A stretch of 64,000 nt of DNA from positions 955,813 through 1,019,812 of the forward strand of contig JBMNJV010000001.1 in the NCBI GenBank assembly GCA_050951845.1, read 5' to 3'. A program made the position numbers and the translations under genes. This stretch comes from UBA5436 sp050951845 (lineage in GTDB: Bacteria; Bacillota; Clostridia; Saccharofermentanales; DTU023). Of the stretch, positions 54,369-63,031 are shown piece after piece (position 1 is the first letter of the stretch; every line of letters begins with the position of its first letter). The notes below the pieces were generated by a model. That model had not been told where the DNA came from and did not search any database. It worked only from the letters and a program-made list of their open reading frames with translations.

Positions 54369-55397
54369 ATGACAAAGATCAAAGTTGGTGTATCAGGTTA
54401 TGGAGTAATAGGACAGAGATTGGCAGACGGAGTTGCTCGCCAAAAAGATATGGAACTTGTAGGTATTGCCGATATAGCTCCTACTTTATCAGTCAGAGCG
54501 TTAAAAGAAAAAGGCATGCCTTATGACTTATATCTTGTAGAGGGTGCAGATAAAAGTAAATTTGAAGAACTGGGCATACCGGTATCAGGAACATTTGAAG
54601 AATTAGTAAACAAAGTAGATATAATGCTGGACTCATCTCCGGGCGGTGTCGGTATCAAAAATAAGAAGATATACGAAGCGAACAAAACGAAAGCGATTTT
54701 CCAAGGCGGAGAATCCAATGAAATAGCGGATGTATTTTTCCATGGATATGCAAATTATGAAAAAGGTATCGGCAAAGATTATTTAAAATTAACATCATGT
54801 AATACGACAGGTGTAATCCGTGCGGTAGATTGTTTAGACCGGGAATTCGGCATAGAGAAAGTAGCAATGACAATAATACGCAGGGTGGCAGATCCGGGAG
54901 ATTATCACAGAGGTTTGACGAACGCATTACAGATGGATAAAGCCCCTAGTCATCAGGCAGTAGATTTAATGACAATAATGCCGCATATCGAAGCGACAGG
55001 GATCCTGGTTCATACCCCGGTAACCCATGGTCATATAATAACCGTGGTGGCTACCGGTAAGGAAAAAATAAGCAGAGATCAGGCCTTGGCAGCTTTCCGG
55101 GCGCATCCGAGAATTCGCATAGTCAGAATAGATGACGGTTTCAAAGGTAATGCCTCGTTGTTCCGTTATGCCAGAGATCTGGGAAATCCCCGGGGTGATA
55201 TGTATGAGATAGCGGTTTGGGAAGACAGCATAGTGGAATCGGGAGATGACATCATGTTTGCGATCAATATACCGCAAGAGGCAGTAACGATACCTGAAAC
55301 GATAGATGCAATAAGAGCGGCGATGGGTTTGCAGGATAACCGGGAAGACGGAACAAATGCAACCAATGAAAATTTGGGGATAGGAAAATGGAAATGA
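54369..55397 (+). CDS. glyceraldehyde-3-phosphate dehydrogenase, archaeal type II
   Basis: 342 aa and not related in detail to the neighbouring bacterial gap. Rossmann start KVGVSGYGVIGQRLADGV, the archaeal-type active-site KLTSCNTTGVIRAVD (catalytic Cys), RRVADPGDYHRG and YEIAVWEDSI near the end, all typical of archaeal GAPDH. Probably NAD(P)-dependent interconversion of glyceraldehyde 3-phosphate (or a related aldose phosphate) and an acyl phosphate. Next to an archaeal-type PGK that would use that acyl phosphate. GAGG lies 5 nt before the ATG. Confidence 0.92.
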   Translation: MTKIKVGVSGYGVIGQRLADGVARQKDMELVGIADIAPTLSVRALKEKGMPYDLYLVEGADKSKFEELGIPVSGTFEELVNKVDIMLDSSPGGVGIKNKKIYEANKTKAIFQGGESNEIADVFFHGYANYEKGIGKDYLKLTSCNTTGVIRAVDCLDREFGIEKVAMTIIRRVADPGDYHRGLTNALQMDKAPSHQAVDLMTIMPHIEATGILVHTPVTHGHIITVVATGKEKISRDQALAAFRAHPRIRIVRIDDGFKGNASLFRYARDLGNPRGDMYEIAVWEDSIVESGDDIMFAINIPQEAVTIPETIDAIRAAMGLQDNREDGTNATNENLGIGKWK

Positions 55398-56650
55398 AAA
55401 TTCATTCTTATAAAGAAGTCAATTATGAGGACAAAAATGTACTCTTAAGGTTAGATATTAATTCTCCGCTTGATCCGGAAACCAAGAAGATTACTAATTT
55501 TACAAGGCTTGAACGCAGTGTTCCTACACTAAAAAACATTTTGGAACAAGGAGCAAAAGTTGCCATTATTGCGCATCAAGGAGATACACTGGATTATCAT
55601 AATCTTTACCCTCTGGCAGAGCATGCTGAAATTCTGAGTAATTTGTTAGATAGAAAAGTTGATTATATTGATGATGTGTGCGGACCTGCTGCAATAAATG
55701 CTGTCAAGAAATTAAATTCAGGCGAGGCGATCATCTTGGGAAATCTGCGATATTTAACCGAAGAAGTCAGCGTATTTGAAACAGTTGTTGATTTAACTCC
55801 GCAACAGATGACTAAAACTTGGCTGATCAGACAACTTGCTCCTCTGTTCGATGTGTATATCAATGAAGCATTTTCAGCAGCACATAGATATTGTCCGTCC
55901 ATGGTAGCTTTTCAGGAAGTATTACCGTCAGCTGCAGGTGAATTATTCTTTCAGGAATATTCAGTTCTGTCTACTGTTTTGCACAATGCGAAAAAACCGA
56001 GTGTTTTTGTATTAGGAGGAGCGAAAATATCTGATGCTTTCGGCATGATGGAACAAGTTTTGGCAAAAGGAACGGCTGACAAGATTTTAACAACCGGTGT
56101 TGTAGGTCAGGTTATGCTGATGGCTAAGGGAATCGAACCCGGTAAACAATATACTTCATTTTTGAAGAATAAAGATTTTCTCCAATTTGTTGAACCTGCC
56201 AAAAAGTATTTGGCAGATTTTCCGGGAAAGATAGAGGTTCCTTTGGATGTTGCCTATGCCCAAAACGGTCAAAGAATAGAAACACCGGTAGAAAATTTAC
56301 CGATAGATGATGCTTCTTTCTCGGACATCGGTGAAAAAACCATGAAATATTACGGTTCAATTATTGAATCGGCAGGCACATTGTTCTGTAATGGACCGGC
56401 AGGAGTCTACGAAGATCAATTATTTGAGGCAGGTACGCGCAGTATTATGGAAAAAGTTGCTGCGGCTGAAGGATTTTCCGTTATTGGAGGCGGCGATTCG
56501 GTACAAGCAGCAGGAAAATATATCGATCTTAAAGATATTGATTACGTTTGTACAGCAGGCGGAGCAATGGTGCGTTTCATGACAGGAGAAACTTTGGCTT
56601 TAGTTCGTGCAATGGAATCTAATGTTGATAAATTCGATTCTATGCAATAA
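55394..56650 (+). CDS. phosphoglycerate kinase, archaeal type
   Basis: 418 aa. LLRLDINSPLDPETKKI (substrate loop), VAIIAHQGD, YINEAFSAAHRYCPSMVAF, FVLGGAKISDAFGMME and FSVIGGGDSVQAA. These match archaeal PGKs rather than bacterial ones (which have VDFNVP and GGAKVSDK). It transfers phosphate between ATP and the GAPDH product. The start overlaps gap2 by 4 nt (ATG 55394; 55388 is possible), so the two are coupled and likely stoichiometric. A standard bacterial pgk must be elsewhere. Confidence 0.92.
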   Translation: MKIHSYKEVNYEDKNVLLRLDINSPLDPETKKITNFTRLERSVPTLKNILEQGAKVAIIAHQGDTLDYHNLYPLAEHAEILSNLLDRKVDYIDDVCGPAAINAVKKLNSGEAIILGNLRYLTEEVSVFETVVDLTPQQMTKTWLIRQLAPLFDVYINEAFSAAHRYCPSMVAFQEVLPSAAGELFFQEYSVLSTVLHNAKKPSVFVLGGAKISDAFGMMEQVLAKGTADKILTTGVVGQVMLMAKGIEPGKQYTSFLKNKDFLQFVEPAKKYLADFPGKIEVPLDVAYAQNGQRIETPVENLPIDDASFSDIGEKTMKYYGSIIESAGTLFCNGPAGVYEDQLFEAGTRSIMEKVAAAEGFSVIGGGDSVQAAGKYIDLKDIDYVCTAGGAMVRFMTGETLALVRAMESNVDKFDSMQ

Positions 56651-56668
56651 AACAGTAAAGGTTAGAAT

Positions 56669-57919
56669 ATGATGCTTATTGACATTAATATAGGGGACAG
56701 ATCACAGAGTGTGGAAATTGCAGATAACGTTCTGTTAGATGTATTGCAAGAAAATGTGGTTGAACATGTGAGAACAGGTGTTGATGCAGTCGAATACTCT
56801 TTGGATAATCCGATTGGCACAGCGCGACTCGAAGATATTGTTAAACCTCATGAGAAAATTGTAATTATTACTTCTGACATAACCAGACCGGTTCCTTCAC
56901 ATCAAATAATTCCTTCTATATTGAAACGTTTGCGTAAAGCCGGTGTTGCATACTCCGATATAAAAATTGTTTTTGCTCTGGGTTCGCATAGATTTCAGAC
57001 TGAAGAAGAAAAAAAGAAATTAGTCGGTAATGAAGTTTATGGACAAGTTGAATGTATAGATGGAGATAATTCGGATTTGGTTCACATGGGTAAAACCGCT
57101 CTCGGTACACCGATAGATATTTGTCGCTCGGTAGCTGAGGCAGATCGCAGAATTTGTATTGCTAATATTGAATATCATTATTTTGCAGGTTACAGTGGCG
57201 GTGCAAAAGCCATTATGCCGGGGGTTTCCACCAGAGAAGCAATTCAGTCTAATCACAGTATGATGACACATGCCAAAGCTTGTGCCGGTAATGTAGATAA
57301 TAATCCGGTACGTGATGATTTGGAAGATGCGATCAAGTACTGTAATATCGATTTCATATGCAACGTAGTTCTTGATGCGCATAAAAATATTGTCGATTCG
57401 GTTGCCGGACATTATATTGAAGCGCATCGAGCAGGTTGCAAAATTTTGGATAAAATGTATTCAAAACCGATAGAAGAAAAAGCAGACATAGTAATTGTTT
57501 CTCAAGGTGGCAAACCCAAAGATCTGAATATGTATCAAACGCAAAAAGCTTTAGACAATGCAAAATATGCTGTAAAAGACGGCGGGATAATTATTCTGGT
57601 GGGATCATGTGCCGAAGGTATGGGTGAATCTGTATTTGAAGAATGGATGTTAAGTGCTGAAAAGCCTTCAGATTTAATTGAAAGAATAGAAAATGATTTT
57701 CAATTAGGCGGGCATAAAGCCGCTGCCATAGCTTTGGTTATGGCAAAGGCAGAAATTTTTCTTGTTTCGGATATGCCGGTTGATTTGGTGAAAGAAATCT
57801 TTATGCAACCTTTCTCAGATGTCCAGACCGCATATAATGCTGCAAAGGCAAAACTTGGGGAAAATGCGACAGTAATAGTGATGCCTTTCGGCGGATCTAC
57901 TTTACCGGTAGTTCGGTAA
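56669..57919 (+). CDS. LarA-family (nickel-pincer) 2-hydroxyacid racemase/epimerase
   Basis: 416 aa. Family marks: TSDITRPVPSH, ALGSHRF (catalytic His region), EYHYFAGYSGGAKAIMPG (second His and the Lys that anchors the pyridinium thioamide pincer), SNHSMM, and late SQGGKPKDLNMYQTQKA. LarA relatives racemise lactate, malate, 2-hydroxyglutarate or epimerise aldonates. The substrate here is not readable. Needs LarB/C/E cofactor enzymes, not encoded in this window. 18 nt after pgk. Confidence 0.88.
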   Translation: MMLIDINIGDRSQSVEIADNVLLDVLQENVVEHVRTGVDAVEYSLDNPIGTARLEDIVKPHEKIVIITSDITRPVPSHQIIPSILKRLRKAGVAYSDIKIVFALGSHRFQTEEEKKKLVGNEVYGQVECIDGDNSDLVHMGKTALGTPIDICRSVAEADRRICIANIEYHYFAGYSGGAKAIMPGVSTREAIQSNHSMMTHAKACAGNVDNNPVRDDLEDAIKYCNIDFICNVVLDAHKNIVDSVAGHYIEAHRAGCKILDKMYSKPIEEKADIVIVSQGGKPKDLNMYQTQKALDNAKYAVKDGGIIILVGSCAEGMGESVFEEWMLSAEKPSDLIERIENDFQLGGHKAAAIALVMAKAEIFLVSDMPVDLVKEIFMQPFSDVQTAYNAAKAKLGENATVIVMPFGGSTLPVVR

Positions 57920-57950
57920 AATAGATTATTTAAAATAAAATGGAAAAGAC

Positions 57951-58799
57951 ATGTCAAATAATTTAGTAAATGAATTGCAAGAATTTGCAGCGGAGATAAG
58001 ACTGGAAACAGTAAAAGCAATGGCAAATCTGGGGTTTGGACATTTAGGCGGCTCCCTTTCCATCGTTGATGCTTTAGCAGTATTGTATGGGTATGAAATG
58101 CGATATGATCCTGAAAATCCGCAATGGGAGGATCGGGATCTCTGCATTGTTTCCAAAGGACATGCAGGACCTGCCCTTTATGCGACACTTGCATTGAAAG
58201 GTTTTTTTCCGCCGGATTGGTTAAAAACATTAAATAAACCCGGAACAAGATTACCCAGTCATTGTGATCGACAATTAACGCCCGGCGTAGACATGACGAC
58301 CGGTTCTTTAGGTCAAGGAGTTTCAACAGCTATTGGTATGACTTTAGGAAATCAATTAGCGAACAAAGATTCCTATACCTATCTTTTTGTAGGTGACGGA
58401 GAGGCAAATGAGGGTCAAGTATGGGAAGGTGCAATGTTTACCGGACAACAAAAACTTGATCATATGATCTGGTTTATTGATTATAACAAGAAACAATTAG
58501 ACGGGTATATGAAGGATATAGTTGATATAGCTCCTGTTGCAGATAAATTTAAAGCGTTTAATTTCCATGTCCAGGAAATTGACGGACATGACATATCTGC
58601 TATTTTAGAAGCAATAAGAAAATGCAAAGAAACTGCAGAAAAACCGCATTGTATTATTTTGGATACAATTAAGGGTAAAGGAATTCCTGAACTGGAAGAA
58701 CTGTTATTGAATCACCATGTCAGATTGACGGAAGATTTTTCCCGAAGAGCGATTTCTTATCTTCAAGAGCACTTGAATTCAATTAGAGGAAATGAATGA
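57951..58799 (+). CDS. transketolase N-terminal subunit
   Basis: 282 aa. Thiamine-diphosphate motif VGDGEANEGQVWEGAMF..NKKQLDG and LGFGHLGGSLSIVDALAVLYG, RLPSHCDRQLTPGVDMTTGSLGQG. One half of a two-gene transketolase, common in Clostridia and Archaea. Exchanges two-carbon units between ketose and aldose phosphates. Overlaps its partner by 8 nt. Confidence 0.94.
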   Translation: MSNNLVNELQEFAAEIRLETVKAMANLGFGHLGGSLSIVDALAVLYGYEMRYDPENPQWEDRDLCIVSKGHAGPALYATLALKGFFPPDWLKTLNKPGTRLPSHCDRQLTPGVDMTTGSLGQGVSTAIGMTLGNQLANKDSYTYLFVGDGEANEGQVWEGAMFTGQQKLDHMIWFIDYNKKQLDGYMKDIVDIAPVADKFKAFNFHVQEIDGHDISAILEAIRKCKETAEKPHCIILDTIKGKGIPELEELLLNHHVRLTEDFSRRAISYLQEHLNSIRGNE

Positions 58800-59772
58800 T
58801 ATGTTTAAAGTAATATATGACGGTGAAATTGAATTAAAAGACCACAAAACTGTTTTTGCAAAAACTCTTGAAAGCTTGGCCAAAGAAGATCCGCGAATAA
58901 TTTATCTGGATGCTGATCTCATGAATTCAATAGGAACATACAAGTTTTGGCAAGAGAATCCTCAAGTTGCAATTAATATTGGAGTGGCTGAGGCTAACAT
59001 GATGGGGATTGCCGGCGGATTATCTGCTGTCGGGAGAATACCCTATGTGCATACATTCGGACCATTTGCATCAAGAAGAAGTTATGATCAAATTTTTCTT
59101 TCGATCGGATATGCGGGAAATAGTGTCAGAATATTCGGTTCTGATCCCGGCGTAACAGCCGCTTTTAACGGAGGAACCCATATGCCTTTTGAAGATATGG
59201 CTTTAATGCGTGCTATTCCGGGAGCCGGTGTTTTTGATCCTGCCGATGGTGTGCAGTTAGCGTGGTTACTAAAAGAATTGAAAGATCGAAAAGGGGTTTC
59301 CTATTTCCGTAGTCCGCGAAAAGCTACAAAAAGGATTTATGATGAAGGATCAACTTTTACATTAGGCAAAGGAAATATTCTTCGTGAAGGAAAAGATTTG
59401 ACAATAATTGCTTGTGGCATAATGGTTGGAGAAGCTTTAAGAGCTGCTGAAATACTGAAACAAGATGGGATTTCAGCCAGAGTTGTAGATATGTTTACTG
59501 TAAAGCCGTTGGACGATGAATTGGTCTATAAATGTGCTGAAGAAACAGGAGCCATTGTAACAGCAGAAAACCATAATGTAATTGGCGGATTAGGTGATGC
59601 AGTAGCATCTGCTTTAGCACAAGGAAAATATGCTCCTCTCGTAAAACATGGTGTACAAGATTGCTTCGGTCAGGTCGGACCGGAGGATTTTCTGATGAAA
59701 GAATATGGTCTGACTGCTGAAGATTTGGTAAGCAGTTGTAATAAAATATTTGAACGTAAAAAATCCAACTGA
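58792..59772 (+). CDS. transketolase C-terminal subunit
   Basis: 326 aa. IYLDADLMNSIGT, INIGVAEANMMGIAGGLSAVGRIPYVHTF (acid residue activating ThDP), and the C-terminal regulatory-like domain with NVIGGLGDAVASALAQ. Completes the split transketolase. GAGG lies right before the ATG at 58792 within the TktN end. Confidence 0.94.
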   Translation: MNDMFKVIYDGEIELKDHKTVFAKTLESLAKEDPRIIYLDADLMNSIGTYKFWQENPQVAINIGVAEANMMGIAGGLSAVGRIPYVHTFGPFASRRSYDQIFLSIGYAGNSVRIFGSDPGVTAAFNGGTHMPFEDMALMRAIPGAGVFDPADGVQLAWLLKELKDRKGVSYFRSPRKATKRIYDEGSTFTLGKGNILREGKDLTIIACGIMVGEALRAAEILKQDGISARVVDMFTVKPLDDELVYKCAEETGAIVTAENHNVIGGLGDAVASALAQGKYAPLVKHGVQDCFGQVGPEDFLMKEYGLTAEDLVSSCNKIFERKKSN

Positions 59773-59808
59773 CATTTTCTGATGATAATTGGTGACAATT
59801 GACGATAT

Positions 59809-59844
59809 AATCTATTGAATAATAATCTTATTATTCAATAGATT
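59809..59844. terminator. bidirectional terminator hairpin between tktC and the DeoR gene
   Basis: A perfect 17-bp inverted repeat (59809-59825 / 59828-59844) with a 2-nt spacer, AT-rich, ends at the stop codon of the minus-strand regulator. It can terminate both convergent transcripts. Confidence 0.75.
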
Positions 59845-60621
59845 TCACTGACTTAAGATAACATCTAATCCATTATCTGCCATGACTTTTAATTGTTTTT
59901 GAACTAATTCATCATCAGATGAGTTTGTGATAATCCCTGTGAAGTTGTCGGTATAGTTTGCAAATACGTATAAATTAGCTGAATAAAATTTATTGCTGTC
60001 AAAAACGATATAAGGTTTTCTTGAAGACATAATTAATTGTTTCTTAAAATCGTACTGTAAAGGAGATGATGTTGTGAAACCTTTATCTACTCTAATACCT
60101 GTTGCACCGATAAAACCGATATCAACTTCAATTTTTTCAATAAAAATATTTGCATCTCTGCCCAAAAAACACATATGCCTGTTTTCAAGGATACCGCCGG
60201 TACAAATAACTTTAATATTTGTCGAGGCCAGAGTTGAACATATTTCAATTGAATTGGTAACTACTGTTATTTCCTTATCCATAATGGCCAAAGCAATTGC
60301 AAGACAAGTGGATCCTGAATCTAAGATAACCGTCATGCCTGGTTGAACTAATTCAGCGGCTTTTATTGCTATTTGTTCTTTTTCTGAAGCGGCTATGATT
60401 TTTCTGTTAAATAGAGGTAAAACAGAATCATCTTTGTCTACAACATGAATAAATCCGTGTGAGCGAGATATCAGACCTTCATTATGTAAAGTGGAAATAT
60501 CGCGACGTATAGTTGCAGGTGATGCGGAAATTATATCAATTAATTCATTTACAGATATTTCTCCCCTGTCCTGTACACAATCTAATATTTGTTGTTGTCT
60601 TTTTTTGATATTGATAATAAT
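59845..60621 (-). CDS. DeoR-family regulator with apparent ATT start codon
   Basis: About 258 aa if read from ATT at 60621. N-terminal DeoR helix-turn-helix: KKRQQQILDCVQDRGEISVNEL...SASPATIRRDISTLHNEGLI. The C-terminal sugar-phosphate sensor has MTVILDSGSTCLAIA, VICTGGILENRHMCFLG and SSRKPYIVFDSNKF. An in-frame TAG precedes, and no ATG/GTG/TTG occurs before the HTH. AGGAGGAG lies just ahead of ATT ATT ATC. The first ATG in frame (60336) would delete the DNA-binding domain. Ends convergent with tktC and is divergent from thl. Confidence 0.85.
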   Translation of the reverse strand: MIINIKKRQQQILDCVQDRGEISVNELIDIISASPATIRRDISTLHNEGLISRSHGFIHVVDKDDSVLPLFNRKIIAASEKEQIAIKAAELVQPGMTVILDSGSTCLAIALAIMDKEITVVTNSIEICSTLASTNIKVICTGGILENRHMCFLGRDANIFIEKIEVDIGFIGATGIRVDKGFTTSSPLQYDFKKQLIMSSRKPYIVFDSNKFYSANLYVFANYTDNFTGIITNSSDDELVQKQLKVMADNGLDVILSQ

Positions 60622-60652
60622 CTCCTCCTACTAGTTAGAAATATTAATAATT

Positions 60653-60676
60653 ATTATAGCAAATATTATTCCGAAA
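60653..60676 (-). promoter_or_regulatory. DeoR gene promoter with adjacent CGAAA site
   Basis: Minus strand extended -10 TGC-TATAAT (60653-60661), no good -35. TTTCG on the minus strand (CGAAA 60672-60676 on plus) lies in the spacer/-35 region, so autoregulation is plausible. Confidence 0.5.
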
Positions 60677-60693
60677 CATATAATTATAATTTT

Positions 60694-60795
60694 TAATTGA
60701 TTTAATCACCAAAGTGATGTCGAAATTTTTATAAGAATGTCCGAAAAAACCAAACAATCACATATACTCATTGATAATGATTATATAATCAAATA
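60694..60795 (+). promoter_or_regulatory. shared upstream element, copy 2 (thl-crt-hbd operon)
   Basis: Counterpart of 54179-54280: CGAAA at 60721 and 60742 (21 bp apart), -10-like TATACT and inverted TCATT-GAT-AATGA. It lies 105-207 nt before thl, in the divergent region shared with the DeoR gene. Confidence 0.8.
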
Positions 60796-60900
60796 CAATA
60801 AGAATCAATCATGTGGGTTGAGTTTTCTTGTATTTTTTATCAAACATAAGTTGAAAACAGATCCAAATTTATTAAATTTGAAATTAAGAAAGGGTATTTT

Positions 60901-62088
60901 ATGTCAAAAAAAGTAATCATAGCCGGAACAGCCAGAACAGCGATCGGTTCAATGGGAGGTAGTTTGAGTACCGTACCTGTTGCTAAATTAGGAGAAATTG
61001 TGATTAGAGAAGCTGTAAAAAGAGCGGGAATTAAACCTGAAGATGTGGATATGGTTTATATGGGCTCCGTGTTACAAGCTGCACAAGGTCAAAATGTTGC
61101 GAGGCAAGCAGCGATACATGCAGGATTGCCGGTGGAAACGCCTGCCATGACAGTCAATATAGTTTGCGGATCAGGTCTGGAAGCGGTTAACATGGCAGCT
61201 CGTTTAGTAAAATACGGCGAAGCGGATATCGTAATTGCCGGCGGTATGGAAAATATGTCGAATGCGCCCTATGCACTGACCAAAGCCCGCTATGGTTACC
61301 GCATGGGCGATGCTCAAATTCACGATACGATGACCTATGACGGTTTAACCGACATTTTCAATAATTATCATATGGGGATTACGGCAGAAAATGTAGCAGA
61401 AAAATATGGTTTGACCAGGGAAGAGTTGGATGAGTTTGCAGCCAATAGCCAGCAAAAAGCAGCTCAAGCTCAAGCAGACGGTAAATTCAAAGATGAAATT
61501 GTTGCAGTAGAAGTTAAGCAACGCAAAGACACAGTGATTTTTGATCAAGATGAGGGTATTCGTGCCGGAACAACTGTTGAAGGATTGGCTAGATTACGTC
61601 CTGCTTTCAAAAAAGACGGTATAGTCACAGCCGGTAATTCATCAACTATCAATGATAGTGCTGCTGCGGTAGTTGTGATGAGCGAAGAAAAAGCCAAAGA
61701 ACTCGGTGTAACGCCGGAGGCGGAATGGATTGATAGTGCTTTAGGTGGTGTAGATCCTGCTTTGATGGGACTTGGACCGATTTATGCAACCAGAAATCTG
61801 ATGGAAAAAGCAGATTTCGGAATTCAGGATTTTGATTTGATCGAAGCAAATGAAGCCTTTGCTTCACAGTCGCTTGCTGTTTTGCGTGATTTGGAATTAG
61901 ATCCGGCCAAAGTCAATGTAAATGGTGGCGCAATAGCTTTAGGTCATCCGATCGGTGCATCAGGCACACGTATTTTGATTACTTTAATACATGAAATGAA
62001 TCGTCGTGAAGATGCTGAACTCGGTTTAGCAACCTTATGTATCGGTGGCGGAATGGGTTGTGCCACTGCAATCAGAAAATACAAATAA
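60901..62088 (+). CDS. thl: acetyl-CoA acetyltransferase (thiolase)
   Basis: 395 aa. Nucleophile Cys in NIVCGSGLEAVNMAA, GGMENMSNAPY, NEAFASQSLAV, GGAIALGHPIGASGTR and catalytic CIGGGMGCA at the end. Condenses two acetyl-CoA to acetoacetyl-CoA, the entry to butyrate or butanol. AAAGGG before the ATG. First gene of thl-crt-hbd. Confidence 0.95.
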   Translation: MSKKVIIAGTARTAIGSMGGSLSTVPVAKLGEIVIREAVKRAGIKPEDVDMVYMGSVLQAAQGQNVARQAAIHAGLPVETPAMTVNIVCGSGLEAVNMAARLVKYGEADIVIAGGMENMSNAPYALTKARYGYRMGDAQIHDTMTYDGLTDIFNNYHMGITAENVAEKYGLTREELDEFAANSQQKAAQAQADGKFKDEIVAVEVKQRKDTVIFDQDEGIRAGTTVEGLARLRPAFKKDGIVTAGNSSTINDSAAAVVVMSEEKAKELGVTPEAEWIDSALGGVDPALMGLGPIYATRNLMEKADFGIQDFDLIEANEAFASQSLAVLRDLELDPAKVNVNGGAIALGHPIGASGTRILITLIHEMNRREDAELGLATLCIGGGMGCATAIRKYK

Positions 62089-62210
62089 ATGCCATGCAAT
62101 TTGATATATGAAAAGAAGGAACAGACAGCTGCTGAGATCATGAAAGAGAACAGCAACCGTACACTGCAAATAATAAGATTGAAGAAAAGATCGAATAAAA
62201 GGGGGAAAAA

Positions 62211-62990
62211 ATGGAATTTGTAAAAGTTAGTTTAAATGAAGCGGTAGCAACGATTACAATTGATCGGCCCAAAGCACTGAATGCATTAAATACCCAGGTT
62301 TTGCAAGAAATTGCCTCAGCTTTTGCCGGTTTGGATCTTGAAACAGTACGATGTGTAATCCTGACAGGTGCAGGTGACAGATCTTTTGTCGCTGGTGCGG
62401 ATATCGGCGAAATGGTAGATATGGATTCCGCAGCGGGTAAAGAATTAGGTATTACCGGTAATAAAGTCATGCGCGATATTGAGAACTTTCCGATTCCGGT
62501 TATTGCAGCAATTAATGGTTATTCATTAGGCGGCGGCAATGAATTGGCAATGAGTTGTGATATTCGTTTAGCAAGTGATAATGCCATTTTCGGTCAACCT
62601 GAAGTCGGTCTCGGAATTACAGCGGGATTCGGCGGTACTCAAAGATTGGCTCGTGTAATCGGTTCACTTTCCAAAGCAAAAGAAATTCTCTACACAGGCA
62701 GAAATATTAAAGCTGATCAAGCCTTGGAGATCGGTCTGGTAAGTGCAGTGTATCCGCAAGAAGAATTGATGGCGCAAGCTGAAAAAATGGCTGCGATAAT
62801 TGCTGCCAATGCTCCGATTGCCGTACGTTATACAAAAGAAGCAATCGATCGCGGGTTGCAAACCGATATTGATTCGGCAATTGCAATCGAAGTTGATTTA
62901 TTCGGAGCATGTTTTGATTCAGCCGATCAAAAAGAAGGCATGAATGCATTCTTGGAAAAGCGCAAAGAAAAGAATTTTGTAAATAAATAA
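62211..62990 (+). CDS. crt: enoyl-CoA hydratase (crotonase)
   Basis: 259 aa crotonase fold. ALNALNTQVLQEIASAF, oxyanion-hole RSFVAGADIGEM, GYSLGGGNELAMSCDIRLAS and PEVGLGITAGFGGTQRL carrying both catalytic glutamates. Dehydrates 3-hydroxybutyryl-CoA. Placed between thiolase and the dehydrogenase. GGGGG before the ATG. Confidence 0.95.
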   Translation: MEFVKVSLNEAVATITIDRPKALNALNTQVLQEIASAFAGLDLETVRCVILTGAGDRSFVAGADIGEMVDMDSAAGKELGITGNKVMRDIENFPIPVIAAINGYSLGGGNELAMSCDIRLASDNAIFGQPEVGLGITAGFGGTQRLARVIGSLSKAKEILYTGRNIKADQALEIGLVSAVYPQEELMAQAEKMAAIIAANAPIAVRYTKEAIDRGLQTDIDSAIAIEVDLFGACFDSADQKEGMNAFLEKRKEKNFVNK

Positions 62991-63031
62991 TATATTTTAT
63001 CAGTATTATCAGATGTCAGTAATTTTGCTCA

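Noticed and set aside
60334..60336. ATG at 60336 as start of the DeoR protein (163 aa)
   Set aside because: It would remove the entire helix-turn-helix, which is intact in frame upstream and preceded by AGGAGG.
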